This document shows, piece after piece, positions 16,973 to 26,543 of a DNA stretch of 64,000 nt (positions are counted from its first letter, which is position 1; each line of letters starts with the position of its first letter). The notes beneath the pieces are model-generated. The model ran no database searches, had not been told where the DNA came from, and saw only the letters and a list, made by a program, of their open reading frames with translations. A program made the position numbers and the translations under genes. This DNA is from UBA1402 sp964575345 (lineage in GTDB: Bacteria; Bacteroidota; Bacteroidia; Bacteroidales; UBA1402): assembly GCA_964575345.1 (NCBI GenBank), contig CAZNQD010000007.1:4302-68301 (forward strand). Reading direction: 5' to 3'.

Positions 16973-17875
16973 TCAACATTTTATGGATAATTGAACCAGC
17001 ACTTCCCTTATTTTTTCATAGGTGGTGATTCTGGTCGGTACCAGCGGCAGCCTCAGCTTGTTCTTAATATAACCCATGGCATGCAGCATACATTTAACAC
17101 CGGCCGGATTGCCGTCAACAAACAACAGATTAAACAATTCCGTAAATCGCTGGTGTATTTCCAGAGCATTGCCGTAATCGCCGTTGAGGGCCAGGCGTAC
17201 CATGCGGCTGAATTCCTTGGGGAAAGCATTGCCGATAACCGAAATCACGCCTGAGGCTCCTAAAGTGATATAGGGAAATGTCACGGCATCGTCGCCGGAA
17301 ATAACCATAAAATCAGAAGGTTTATTTTTGATGATTTCGTTCACCTGAACAATATTTCCCGAAGCCTCTTTGACGGCCACGATGTTGGCACATTCCCTGG
17401 CCAGACGCAAGGTGGTTTCGGCGGTCATGTTCACCCCGGTGCGACCGGGAACATTGTACAATAAAAGAGGTTTATCCGTTGCGGAAGACAAGGCTTTATA
17501 ATGCTGATACAATCCTTCCTGAGAGGGTTTATTGTAATAGGGAGTAACAGAAAGCAGGGCGGAAACGCCGTCATAATCGCAGGTTTCCAATTGATGAACC
17601 AGGCTGCGCGTACAATTTCCCCCAACACCCAACACAATAGGAATCTGGCCGTTGACCCGTTGCATCACAAAGTCCTTAACTGCTTTCTTTTCTTCGTCGC
17701 CAAGGGTGGGCGTTTCGGCTGTAGTACCCAGAACCACCAGGTAATCGGTTTTGTTGCGCAACTGATAATCCACGAGGCGGCCCAGGGCATCAAAATCGAT
17801 ACTGTCGTCTTCGTTGAAAGGTGTTATCAGGGCAACACCCATTCCCCTCAATTTATTATTTATGGAAGTTTTCAT
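16973..17875 (-). CDS. dapA: 4-hydroxy-tetrahydrodipicolinate synthase
   Basis: Condenses pyruvate with aspartate semialdehyde, the first step of the diaminopimelate/lysine branch. About 300 residues. The TIM-barrel motifs are GMGVALITPFNEDDSIDF, LGTTAETPTLGDEEK, and YNVPGRTGVNMTAETTLRLA. The Schiff-base lysine is in IVAVKEASGNIVQ. The open frame extends upstream to 17899, but the first eight residues (MDCCNPEC) do not fit; the ATG at 17875 (MKTSINNKLRG) was chosen. Lies between pheT and the DUF6913 gene in the minus-strand run. Confidence 0.95.
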   Translation of the reverse strand: MKTSINNKLRGMGVALITPFNEDDSIDFDALGRLVDYQLRNKTDYLVVLGTTAETPTLGDEEKKAVKDFVMQRVNGQIPIVLGVGGNCTRSLVHQLETCDYDGVSALLSVTPYYNKPSQEGLYQHYKALSSATDKPLLLYNVPGRTGVNMTAETTLRLARECANIVAVKEASGNIVQVNEIIKNKPSDFMVISGDDAVTFPYITLGASGVISVIGNAFPKEFSRMVRLALNGDYGNALEIHQRFTELFNLLFVDGNPAGVKCMLHAMGYIKNKLRLPLVPTRITTYEKIREVLVQLSIKC

Positions 17876-17919
17876 ACACTCTGGGTTGCAGCAATCCAAA
17901 GCGCAAAGGTATAAAAAAC

Positions 17920-18438
17920 CTACTTAACACGTAAACTCTTAAGATAAAAAAGCACGTCAGCGGCGTTTTTTTCCATCTCTTCTTTTTCCTGTCCCTTGAT
18001 GTCCACTATCATATCGTACCATAGGGGATCGGCGGTTTTTACTCCCAGACGGTACAATGCCGGCGATGTGGCCACAAAAAACTCATTGAGAGCATGGGGA
18101 GTATAGCAAAGATCTATCAGCAGATCGGCCGGATAGCCCAGATATCGATTCATCAGGTATTTTTTTGGGAAAAAACAAAACGTCAGGTCCCGGTCGCTTA
18201 TCATATTGTAACAGGCAGGGTAATCCTCGGTATACATCCCCCTGACAGCATAGGTCCAGGCCATTACCTCTTTGCCGTCGGCCAGCAGTTCGTCTACCAG
18301 TGGAGTTACATGCCCGTAGTCAGCTATATCGAACAAAATGCTGATTCTCTGCAATTCGGCATAATTCATAAAACGCTTGGTACGGCTGTGTTGGCGTCTT
18401 AATTCTTTGATCTTACGTTTTAAAAAGAAATCGACCAT
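17920..18438 (-). CDS. DUF6913-family protein
   Basis: 172 residues, no signal peptide. Basic N-terminus (VDFFLKRKIKELRRQHSRTKRFMNY) and then an alpha/beta pattern: RISILFDIADYGHVTPLVDELLADGKEVMAWTYAV, FPKKYLMNRYLG, LIDLCYTPHALNEFFVATSPALYRLGV. It matches the uncharacterised DUF6913 family that sits beside ligA and dapA in many Bacteroidales. Function unknown. Its fixed place next to DNA ligase suggests co-transcription rather than a shared pathway. Confidence 0.75.
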   Translation of the reverse strand: MVDFFLKRKIKELRRQHSRTKRFMNYAELQRISILFDIADYGHVTPLVDELLADGKEVMAWTYAVRGMYTEDYPACYNMISDRDLTFCFFPKKYLMNRYLGYPADLLIDLCYTPHALNEFFVATSPALYRLGVKTADPLWYDMIVDIKGQEKEEMEKNAADVLFYLKSLRVK

Positions 18439-18462
18439 AATCTCCTGTTCTGCTGTTTGGTA

Positions 18463-20523
18463 TTAGAGTTCGTCAAAAAGTCCGGGGCTTGAGATGGAGC
18501 CGGAAGCAGCCTCTGAGCCGGAAGCCAGTAAGGCCAGAAATTCATTTTCGGACATCAGTTTCAGACCCAGCGATCTGGCCTTTTCCAGTTTGGAAGGCCC
18601 CATGTTTTCGCCGGCCAGAATAAAGTCCGTTTTGGTACTGACCGAAGAAGCGATTCTTCCTCCCTCCTGCTCTATCAGTGCCTTGTATTCGTCCCGGCTG
18701 TGCTTTTCGAAAGTTCCGCTTATCACTATGGTCTGATTTTTCAATAAAGCATCGGCGCTTTGCCCGGGCTTCTCCGATTCAAACTGTAAACCCACTTGCC
18801 GGAACTCTTCCAACATTGCCTGATTGGCGGGATTGGCAAAAAAGTTCCTTACACTTTCGGCGATTTTACTGCCTACCTCTTCAACCCGTAAGAGTTCATC
18901 GTAAGTAGCCTGACGCAAGGCATCCATAGAACCCAGGGTACGTGCCAGTTTTTTAGCAACGGTTTCCCCCACAAAACGTATACCCAGGGCAAACAAGAGT
19001 CTTTCGAAGGGCACAGAAACCGAGGCGGCTATGCTTTTTATCAAATTGTCGGCCGACTTCTCGCCCATTCTGTCGAGCTCTGTCAATTGCCCCTTTTGCA
19101 GTCGATACAAATCGGAAGCTTTGTTGATCAGGCCTTTTTGATACAACAAATCTACTGTTTCTTCGCCCAGGCCATCGATGTTCATCGCCTTGCGGTGAAT
19201 AAAATGTACAATCCTGCCCTTGATTTGGGGAGGACAGGCTGTGGTGTTGGGGCAATAATGCGCGGCTTCGCCTTGGATACGCATCAAAGGGCTGCCGCAT
19301 TCCGGGCAGCACTCGATGAACTCCACGGGCTCCGATGCTCCGGCTTTTCTGTAGTCCTTATCTACTGCCACAATCTTGGGAATGATCTCTCCGCCTTTTT
19401 CCACAAAGACACGGTCGCCTAAATGCAAATCCAACTCCCTGATAAAATCGGCGTTGTGCAGCGAGGCTCTTTTGACCACCGTGCCCGATAAGAGTACGGG
19501 CTCCAGGTTGGCCACCGGCGTGACGGCCCCCGTCCTGCCCACCTGAAAACTCAGTGATTTCAATTTAGTCAGCGCCCGTTCAGCCTGGAATTTATAAGCG
19601 ATGGCCCAACGGGGCGATTTGGCGGTATAGCCTAATTGTTCCTGTTGACGGAGTGAGTTGACTTTGATTACTATACCATCGGTGGCCACCGGCAGTTTTT
19701 TTCGTTCTACGTCCCAATAGCGTATAAAGTCGAACACCTCGTCCAGGCGGCTGCACTTGCGCATATGTTCCGAAATGCGCAAACCCCAGCTTTGAGCTTT
19801 CTGCAGATTTTCGTAATGTCCATCGAAGGGCAGGTGTTCACCGAGCATGGCGTAAAACCAGGCTTCGAGCTTGCGCGAAGCTACCATGGCTGAATTTTGC
19901 AATTTCAGCGTGCCCGAAGCTGCGTTTCTGGGGTTTGCAAAAAGGTTTTCTTCCTGTTTTTCGCGTTCTTCGTTCAGCGCTTCGAACACTTTCCAGGGCA
20001 TCAACACTTCGCCCCTGATTTCGACCAGTTGCGACCAATCCTCTCCTCTGAGCTTGAGAGGAATGCTGCGGATGGTGCGGATGTTTTGGGTTACGTTGTC
20101 GCCTTTTTGGCCGTCCCCTCTGGTCAGGGCTTTGGTCAGAATACCTTTTTCATAGGTCAGCGATATGGAAGTGCCGTCAAATTTCAGTTCACAGACCAAT
20201 TCGGGCGCTTCATCAAGGCTTTTGAACACTCTGTCGTAAAAATCCCGGACTTCTTCTTCGGAATAGGTATTGCCCAGCGAAAGCATGGGATAACGATGCT
20301 CTTCCTGCACAAAAGCCCGGTTCAGGTCACTGCCCACACGCTGAGTAGGTGAATCAGGGCTGATCAGCTCCGGATAAGCTTTTTCGAGCTCCTGCAGACG
20401 GCGCATTTTGACATCGTAATCAAAATCCGTCAGCCCGGGAGCCGACAGCTGATAATATTCGTAATCGGCCTGATGAATTTCCCGGCGCAATTGCTGTATT
20501 TCCTGTTCTATTGGCGTGCTCAT
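18463..20523 (-). CDS. ligA: NAD-dependent DNA ligase
   Basis: Seals nicks in DNA using NAD. 686 residues, complete. The adenylated lysine is Lys114 in CELKFDGTSI. Next are the OB fold, the four-cysteine zinc finger (CCPECGSPLMRI...HYCPNTTACP), the helix-hairpin-helix block (GEETVDLLYQKGLINKASDL...ARTLGSMDALRQATYDELL) and a C-terminal BRCT domain (QTIVISGTFEKHSRDEYKALIEQEGG). The start is 3 bp after the porin stop codon and its stop is 24 bp before DUF6913. Confidence 0.97.
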   Translation of the reverse strand: MSTPIEQEIQQLRREIHQADYEYYQLSAPGLTDFDYDVKMRRLQELEKAYPELISPDSPTQRVGSDLNRAFVQEEHRYPMLSLGNTYSEEEVRDFYDRVFKSLDEAPELVCELKFDGTSISLTYEKGILTKALTRGDGQKGDNVTQNIRTIRSIPLKLRGEDWSQLVEIRGEVLMPWKVFEALNEEREKQEENLFANPRNAASGTLKLQNSAMVASRKLEAWFYAMLGEHLPFDGHYENLQKAQSWGLRISEHMRKCSRLDEVFDFIRYWDVERKKLPVATDGIVIKVNSLRQQEQLGYTAKSPRWAIAYKFQAERALTKLKSLSFQVGRTGAVTPVANLEPVLLSGTVVKRASLHNADFIRELDLHLGDRVFVEKGGEIIPKIVAVDKDYRKAGASEPVEFIECCPECGSPLMRIQGEAAHYCPNTTACPPQIKGRIVHFIHRKAMNIDGLGEETVDLLYQKGLINKASDLYRLQKGQLTELDRMGEKSADNLIKSIAASVSVPFERLLFALGIRFVGETVAKKLARTLGSMDALRQATYDELLRVEEVGSKIAESVRNFFANPANQAMLEEFRQVGLQFESEKPGQSADALLKNQTIVISGTFEKHSRDEYKALIEQEGGRIASSVSTKTDFILAGENMGPSKLEKARSLGLKLMSENEFLALLASGSEAASGSISSPGLFDEL

Positions 20524-20526
20524 GGG

Positions 20527-22509
20527 CTAATCGTAAAAATTCCAGGATAACCCTGCCTTGATTCCGGCCGGATTGAGCGGATAATGCGGCAGGGAAAAAT
20601 AATTCGGATTGGCAAACCAGCGGCTGCCATGTGTATACATCACAAAAAAGCGGGCCCGTTTCAGATGAAAATTGGCGTAGGCATTCATAAAAGGATAATT
20701 CCCAACTTTCAACTCATCCTGAATATAGAACTGCCCGGTGGCAGGCATATAGTTGGGAGCATAATAAGCTGTATGATAGCGACAATCGACACCGGCCTGC
20801 AAGGTAAGTACGTCAAACAATTTGGTTTTAGCGTACAGATTGGTGTACAGCGACAGGCGGGGCAAAGGCAAAATCTCTTCTTTGCCCGAGAACTGAAAGA
20901 CTGCCTCGTTGTCCAGATTGATGATGCCATACCCCAGATGTTGTTTCCAGCTCGCAAACAAAACCTGTATCTGGCCATTGTATTGAGCCGGCAAAGCCTG
21001 ACTGTTGAAATAGACATAATTGCTGATGTTTTCTACGCCGGCCGCCAGATCAATACCCAGAGCAGGAATGGACAAACTGCCCGAAATCCGGGTTTTGTAC
21101 TCGTTGCGAAAAGCATTGTTCCAGTCGAAATGATTGGAATAATACCTGCGCAAAAAATAATCGGGCATACGGCTGACAACAAATCCGTTGGCAGCAAGAT
21201 CAACCGGTCTGCCCCAGAGCCTGAAACGGCTGGATACATCGCCTTTGATTTCAAAATTGCCGGCGTAGTCGCTGCCCAACATGCAGATTTTAGCATCCAC
21301 GTTGAAATGCAAAGCAGAATCGCTGGTCGATACCAGGCGGCCGCCCAGCCATATCAGGTTTTCCCTGTGATAAACCATTTGTTTGAAGGGATCCGCCTCG
21401 CTGCTGTCGGGCAGGGCGGCCGAAGAAATCCGGGCGTACTGACGGTATTCGTGTTCGGCATAAGCGGTGAGTCCGAATTTTGCCCAGGTATGAAAGCCTT
21501 CGCGCAGGGACAGCCCAAAAGTATTGCGTATGGTGGTCAACGCGGCCGTATCGGCTGTATGAGTATTGTCAATATAGGCAGTGTCGTAAAAAGCAGGATT
21601 GGCCGTGCGAGAGTCGTATTTTTTCCAGCCGTTGTCCAGGTGAAAGGTGTGAATAAAGGCCGTTACCGGCACAAATACATCCATAGTGTCGCCCTCTTTG
21701 ACTTCCTGCCGTTTGAAACCAATGTTGTACTTATGATTGTAAAAAACATCGCGGTAGGTGGCCAGGTTAAATGAATTCGACAAATGAACCGGGATGTTGA
21801 GGCTTTCGTATTCGCGGTATCCACCACTCATTTCGAGAGGATGGGTAATATAACGGTCATCGGTAATACCCCCGTTCTCGTAATTTTCGAAGCGATTGTA
21901 AGCCACCCGAAAAAAAGCCTCGTAGCGGGGCGACTGATAATTACCGAACAACTGGGCAATTTTGCTTCGGGTGGCCGTGTTGGTATAGTAGCCCCTGGCA
22001 CTGGTAGAGCAATACTCACCCCCAATATTGAGGTATTTGTTGGCATTAACGGTAAAGAAAAAGCGAAAATCCTCTTCCTGAGAATAATCGTTGCCTACCG
22101 TTGTAATATAGTGGGCGTTGGTATAAGGACGGGTGGTATTGAAAAACAGCCATTCGCCTATGGATTTTTTCCAATGATCGTAAGGCTGCAAAAACAAAAA
22201 AAGGTGCTTAGCCTCACGATCGGTGTAAATCTTTGATTGAAAAGGCGAGCCGATATTGCCCAAATGGGACGCAGCCACGGTGTTTTTCCTTTCGGGCAAT
22301 GCCTGATTCTGGAAATTCAGGCTCAGGGTGTCCGGCGAAGCCGGCTTTTTTTCGCCCAAGGTCTCGTCTATGCTCAACGTACGTATTCTAAGGGCGACCA
22401 TTTCTTTTTTTTCGCTGCCGCCGGCGGGCCTGCTTTGTGCAAAAACCGGCACTATGTTGAAACACGACAACAACAGTAAGACAGAAAACCTTAGAAAAAC
22501 TCTAAACAT
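20527..22509 (-). CDS. Putative porin, outer-membrane beta barrel
   Basis: About 660 residues. A signal peptide (FRVFLRFSVLLLLSCFNIVPVFAQ) is followed by a long run of alternating aromatic/polar strands such as FDWNNAFRNEYKTRISGSLS and ends with AGLSWNFYD, a C-terminal aromatic residue pattern of outer-membrane barrels. It resembles the Bacteroidota putative-porin family (Porin_10). The frame opens at 22575, but the ATG at 22509 gives a proper signal peptide. It precedes ligA by 3 bp. No substrate can be inferred. Confidence 0.8.
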   Translation of the reverse strand: MFRVFLRFSVLLLLSCFNIVPVFAQSRPAGGSEKKEMVALRIRTLSIDETLGEKKPASPDTLSLNFQNQALPERKNTVAASHLGNIGSPFQSKIYTDREAKHLFLFLQPYDHWKKSIGEWLFFNTTRPYTNAHYITTVGNDYSQEEDFRFFFTVNANKYLNIGGEYCSTSARGYYTNTATRSKIAQLFGNYQSPRYEAFFRVAYNRFENYENGGITDDRYITHPLEMSGGYREYESLNIPVHLSNSFNLATYRDVFYNHKYNIGFKRQEVKEGDTMDVFVPVTAFIHTFHLDNGWKKYDSRTANPAFYDTAYIDNTHTADTAALTTIRNTFGLSLREGFHTWAKFGLTAYAEHEYRQYARISSAALPDSSEADPFKQMVYHRENLIWLGGRLVSTSDSALHFNVDAKICMLGSDYAGNFEIKGDVSSRFRLWGRPVDLAANGFVVSRMPDYFLRRYYSNHFDWNNAFRNEYKTRISGSLSIPALGIDLAAGVENISNYVYFNSQALPAQYNGQIQVLFASWKQHLGYGIINLDNEAVFQFSGKEEILPLPRLSLYTNLYAKTKLFDVLTLQAGVDCRYHTAYYAPNYMPATGQFYIQDELKVGNYPFMNAYANFHLKRARFFVMYTHGSRWFANPNYFSLPHYPLNPAGIKAGLSWNFYD

Positions 22510-22622
22510 AGCCGGAATATACAATTGCTGCAAAAATAGAATGAATATTCCACAATGGGAAATCCGCTCCGGCAAATTTTACCGAAGCCTCAAAAAGGCC
22601 TTGTAAGTTGTCTGTATTTGAT

Positions 22623-22651
22623 TTGAAGCCCGAAAAATATCCTTATATTTG
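22623..22651 (+). promoter_or_regulatory. Promoter of the slyD gene (TTG-N18-TATATTTG)
   Basis: A TTG at 22623-22625 and TATATTTG at 22644-22651, 18 bases apart, match the Bacteroidota -33/-7 promoter. The start codon at 22681 follows after 29 bases. Confidence 0.6.
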
Positions 22652-22680
22652 CCGATTATTTATTTTACATTCTTCTTTTT

Positions 22681-23247
22681 ATGAAAATTACTGACAATAA
22701 ATTTGTTGCAGCATCCTACGACCTATACGTCGGCGGAGAAGACGGGCAAGCCCCCGAGTTGATGGAAAAAGCCACGGAAGAAATGCCCCTTACCTTTGTT
22801 TTTGGGACAGGTATGATGCTGGAATCCTTTGAATCAAAATTAAAAAATCTGCAGGCCGGTGATTCCTTTGATTTTGTACTGCCCTGCGACACAGCCTATG
22901 GAGAGTACGACGAGGAACGAGTAGCAGAATTGCCAAAATCGATTTTCGAAGTAGATGGCAAATTCGACACGGAAAACGTTGCCGTGGACAAAATGGTTCC
23001 CATGATGACTGCCGAAGGGCAACGTCTTGACGGTGTGGTCCTTGAAATTACCGACGAGATTGTTCGCATGGACTTTAACCACCCTCTGGCCGGCGAAGAT
23101 TTACATTTTATTGGCAATGTGCTCGAGGTTCGCGAAGCCACCGACGAAGAAATGGAACAACTGATGGGTTCCTGCGCCGGTTGCGGGCACGACTGCTCCG
23201 AAGGACATGACTCAGGCCAGAGCTGCTGCGGTTGCGGATGTTCGTAG
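22681..23247 (+). CDS. slyD: FKBP-type peptidyl-prolyl isomerase, SlyD family
   Basis: 188 residues. The order FKBP half, IF (insert-in-flap) chaperone domain, FKBP half fits SlyD: FVFGTGMMLESFESKLKNLQAGDSFDFVLPCDTAYGEYDEE, then the insert, then MDFNHPLAGEDLHFIGNVLEVREAT. The C-terminal tail has eight Cys and two His residues (in CAGCGHDC, EGH and CCGCGC), a metal-binding tail like that of other SlyD proteins, here richer in Cys than His. Role: prolyl isomerase and chaperone, with possible nickel/zinc buffering. Stands 94 bp ahead of aroC. Confidence 0.92.
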   Translation: MKITDNKFVAASYDLYVGGEDGQAPELMEKATEEMPLTFVFGTGMMLESFESKLKNLQAGDSFDFVLPCDTAYGEYDEERVAELPKSIFEVDGKFDTENVAVDKMVPMMTAEGQRLDGVVLEITDEIVRMDFNHPLAGEDLHFIGNVLEVREATDEEMEQLMGSCAGCGHDCSEGHDSGQSCCGCGCS

Positions 23248-23341
23248 TGCCCACTGCGGTTACTGAAATTTCTGTTGCTGCTTGATGTTGTTCTTAATAA
23301 TTTTTGTAGTTGTTGATTTCTTTCGTCCTAAATAAACTGAA

Positions 23342-24421
23342 ATGAATACATTCGGCCGATTATTTCGCCTCTGCTCTTTTGGGGAATCCCACGGCCGGGG
23401 CATAGGGGGAGTCCTGGACGGCTGCCCTCCCGGGCTGACCGTGGATTATGAATTGATACGCACAGAACTGGGACGACGCCGGCCCGGGCAGACTGCCTTG
23501 AGCACTGCACGTAACGAAGCAGACGAAGTGGAGCTGATCTCCGGCATCTTCGAAGGCAAAACCACCGGAGCCCCCATTGCTTTTTTGGTTAGAAATACCG
23601 ACATGCGTTCGCAGGATTACGATTACCTGAAAGGAATATTCCGCCCCTCGCATGCCGACTACACCTATCACAGCAAATACGGCATTCGCGACCATCGCGG
23701 AGGAGGGCGTTCTTCGGCCCGCGAAACCATAGCCAGAGTGGTGGCCGGAGCCTTTGCCAAAATGCTGCTGAACACTATGAACATCAGCATAGAAGCTTTT
23801 ACAAGCCAAATCGGTCCCATTGCCCTTGAACAACATGACAGCACCCTGTTTTCTTCGGAACTGGCTGCCGAAAATCCGCTTCATTGCCCAGATCGCGAAA
23901 AAGCCGATGCCATGATGGCGCTTATCGCACGGGTAAAGGAAGAACAGGACAGTATAGGCGGAGTGGTCAGCTGTGTCATCAAAGGACTTCCTGTCGGCTG
24001 GGGAGAGCCTGTTTTCGGCAAACTCCACGCCCGCCTGGCCGCGGCCATCCTGTCCATTCCGGCCTGCAAAGGTTTTGAGTACGGTTCCGGCTTCGATGTC
24101 AGCCAAAAAGGCTCTCTGCAAAACGATGCCTTCTACTTTGACGGCGAGCGCATCAATACCCGGAGCAATCGTTCGGGAGGCATACAGGGTGGCATTTCCA
24201 ACGGACAGACAGTATATTTCAGAGCCGCCTTCAAACCCATCGCCAGCATTCGGATACCTCAGGAAACAGTCGACAAGGATGGCGTTGCCGTACAAATACA
24301 AATTCAGGGCCGGCACGATCCCTGTGCCCTGCCCAGAGCCCTGCCTGTGGTAGAAGCCATGGCTGCCCTGGTACTGGCCGATGCCTGTCTGCTGGCCAAA
24401 TCGAAAGAGCGCATAGTTTAA
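23342..24421 (+). CDS. aroC: Chorismate synthase
   Basis: Makes chorismate from 5-enolpyruvylshikimate 3-phosphate with reduced FMN. 359 residues, full length, beginning MNTFGRLFRLCSFGESHGRGIGG, with RPSHADYTYHSKYGIRDHRGGGRSSARETIARV, EEQDSIGGVVSC and the terminal RHDPCALPRALPVVEAMAALVLADA. All conserved stretches are intact. It starts a close-set plus-strand run: M49 peptidase after 15 bp, then PL10, the LamG-cupin and pheA. Confidence 0.97.
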   Translation: MNTFGRLFRLCSFGESHGRGIGGVLDGCPPGLTVDYELIRTELGRRRPGQTALSTARNEADEVELISGIFEGKTTGAPIAFLVRNTDMRSQDYDYLKGIFRPSHADYTYHSKYGIRDHRGGGRSSARETIARVVAGAFAKMLLNTMNISIEAFTSQIGPIALEQHDSTLFSSELAAENPLHCPDREKADAMMALIARVKEEQDSIGGVVSCVIKGLPVGWGEPVFGKLHARLAAAILSIPACKGFEYGSGFDVSQKGSLQNDAFYFDGERINTRSNRSGGIQGGISNGQTVYFRAAFKPIASIRIPQETVDKDGVAVQIQIQGRHDPCALPRALPVVEAMAALVLADACLLAKSKERIV

Positions 24422-24436
24422 ACAAATTCACGGTAT

Positions 24437-26539
24437 ATGAAAAAAACAATTTTTCTTATGAGTATTGTTTTGTTGTGTTTCGGCTGCACCACCAGGAAAG
24501 CTGAAACCAAAGAATTCGATTACAAAGTGGATCGCTTTGCCGATGTGGAAATTATCCGCTATCAGGTGCCCGGTTTCGAAAACTTAAGCCTGAAACAAAA
24601 AAAACTGGTTTACTATCTTTCCCAGGCAGCCCTCTGGGGGAGGGACATCATTTACGATCAGAATTATCGCCACAATCTCCTGATCAGACAGTGTCTGGAG
24701 GCTATTTACCAACACGCCGGTATCAGCCGCGATGGCCAGGACTGGCAGGCTTTCGAAATCTATCTCAAACGCGTTTGGGTCGCCAACGGCATACATCATC
24801 ACTATTCAACCGATAAGTTTAAGCCGGGCTTTTCGCAGGACTTTCTGGTAAAAGCCCTCAGGGCGGTTCCCGCCGATAAACTGCCCTCTCTGTGGTCTGA
24901 GCAGCAGACAACGGAGCAGCATCAGGCCGGGACACAGGTTCAGGCACAGGATACTTCAAAAACCCTTCAGCTTGCCGATGAACTGGCTGCCCGTCTGCTG
25001 CCTCTGCTTTTCGATGCCGGACTCGATGCCAAAAGAGTAAACCAGGCTCAGGGCGAGGACCTCTTGCTCAGTTCGGCCTGCAATTATTATCGCGATGTCA
25101 CCCAAAAAGAGGCCGAAGCTTTTTATGCCGCGCTCAACAATCCCGAAGATCCCCGCCCGGTTTCCTACGGTTTAAACAGCCGCCTGGTCAAAGAAGAGGG
25201 ACAACTGCGCGAAGAGGTCTGGAAGATTGGCGGCCTGTATTCACCGGCCCTGGAGAAGATAGCGTATTGGCTGAAACTGGCCGGAGAAGTGGCCGAAAAC
25301 CCCCGCCAGAAAGAAATCATTCAAAGCCTGATTGATTATTACCACAACGGAGATCTCAAAACTTTTGATCAGTTTAGCATTCTCTGGGTACAGGATTTAC
25401 AATCGAAGGTTGATTTCGTAAACGGTTTCATCGAAAGCTACGGTGACCCTCTGGGCATCAAGGGCAGCTGGGAAGCCATCGTAAACTTTAAAAACGAAGA
25501 GGCATCCAAACGCACCCAAATCATCAGCGACAATGCTCAATGGTTCGAAGACCATGCCCCTATTGCCGAAGCCTTCAGAAAAAAACAGGTCAAAGGGGTC
25601 TCGGCCAAGGTAATCACCAATGCCATTATGGCAGGCGATGCCTATCCGACTACCGCCATAGGCATCAACCTGCCCAATGCCAACTGGATACGACGCGATT
25701 ACGGTTCCAAATCGGTCACCATCGAAAACATCACCGAAGCTTATTTCCAATCATCGCAAGGCAGCGGTTTTAACGAAGAATTTATGTGGACTGGGGCCGA
25801 AGTAGAAGCCTCGGCCAAATACGGCTTTGTTACCGGCAACCTGCATACCGACCTGCACGAATGTTTGGGCCACGGATCGGGCCAGTTATTGCCGGGTGTA
25901 GATCCTAATGCCCTCAGGTCTTACAGCTCAGTGATGGAAGAAGCCCGGGCTGATCTTTTTGCCTTGTACTTTCTGGCCGACCCCATATTGCTGGAATTGG
26001 GTTTGGTTCCTGATGCAGAAGCTTATAAAGCAGAGTATTACGAATACGTTATGAATGGCTTGCTCACCCAGCTGAGCAGAATAGAAAAAGGCAGGCAAAT
26101 CGAAGAATCACACATGCGCAACAGAGCCTTGATAGCCCGCTGGCTGCTTGATCAAGGCAGCAGGAACAAAGTGATGGAATTAAAAAAGCGTCACAACAAA
26201 ACCTATCTGATCATACACGATTACGAAGCCTTGCGTCAGCTGACAGGACAATTGCTGGCCGAAGTGCAACGCATCAAGTCCGAAGGTGATTACACGGCTG
26301 CCGCAACCATGGTCGAAAACTATGCCGTGCAGGTAGATCCCCGCTTGCATCAGGAGATACTTGATCGTTACGCCAAACTGAACCTGTCGCCTTACAAAGG
26401 ATTTGTAAATCCCTGCTATAAGCCGGTTTACAACGACAAAAACGAAATTATTGACATCGTGGTTCTTTATAACGAAAGCTACGTGGAACAACACCTGCGT
26501 TATTCTAAGGATTATGCTGCCCTACCTGTTGAAAACTAA
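24437..26539 (+). CDS. Dipeptidyl-peptidase III-like M49 metallopeptidase, lipoprotein
   Basis: 700 residues. The zinc motif HECLGH (about 474-479) and the second motif EEARAD (about 501-506) are the M49 signature. M49 enzymes release dipeptides from the N-terminus of oligopeptides. The N-terminus LMSIVLLCFGCTTRK is a lipobox (Cys about 16), so the enzyme should be anchored in the periplasm or outer membrane. Some databases name this Bacteroidales family dihydrofolate reductase, which the motifs contradict. Follows aroC by 15 bp; PL10 begins four bases after its stop. Confidence 0.9.
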   Translation: MKKTIFLMSIVLLCFGCTTRKAETKEFDYKVDRFADVEIIRYQVPGFENLSLKQKKLVYYLSQAALWGRDIIYDQNYRHNLLIRQCLEAIYQHAGISRDGQDWQAFEIYLKRVWVANGIHHHYSTDKFKPGFSQDFLVKALRAVPADKLPSLWSEQQTTEQHQAGTQVQAQDTSKTLQLADELAARLLPLLFDAGLDAKRVNQAQGEDLLLSSACNYYRDVTQKEAEAFYAALNNPEDPRPVSYGLNSRLVKEEGQLREEVWKIGGLYSPALEKIAYWLKLAGEVAENPRQKEIIQSLIDYYHNGDLKTFDQFSILWVQDLQSKVDFVNGFIESYGDPLGIKGSWEAIVNFKNEEASKRTQIISDNAQWFEDHAPIAEAFRKKQVKGVSAKVITNAIMAGDAYPTTAIGINLPNANWIRRDYGSKSVTIENITEAYFQSSQGSGFNEEFMWTGAEVEASAKYGFVTGNLHTDLHECLGHGSGQLLPGVDPNALRSYSSVMEEARADLFALYFLADPILLELGLVPDAEAYKAEYYEYVMNGLLTQLSRIEKGRQIEESHMRNRALIARWLLDQGSRNKVMELKKRHNKTYLIIHDYEALRQLTGQLLAEVQRIKSEGDYTAAATMVENYAVQVDPRLHQEILDRYAKLNLSPYKGFVNPCYKPVYNDKNEIIDIVVLYNESYVEQHLRYSKDYAALPVEN

Positions 26540-26543
26540 TTAT

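Noticed and set aside
20584..21774. 396-residue open frame on the plus strand opposite the porin gene
   Set aside because: It has no family-like motif, lies fully antisense to a gene with signal peptide and barrel pattern, and is explained by codon bias of the opposite strand.
23360..24316. 318-residue open frame opposite aroC
   Set aside because: aroC is unmistakable on the plus strand; the shadow frame has no motif.
24437..26539. Dihydrofolate reductase, a name seen for this family
   Set aside because: HECLGH and EEARAD are M49 zinc-peptidase motifs; no DHFR fold is visible.
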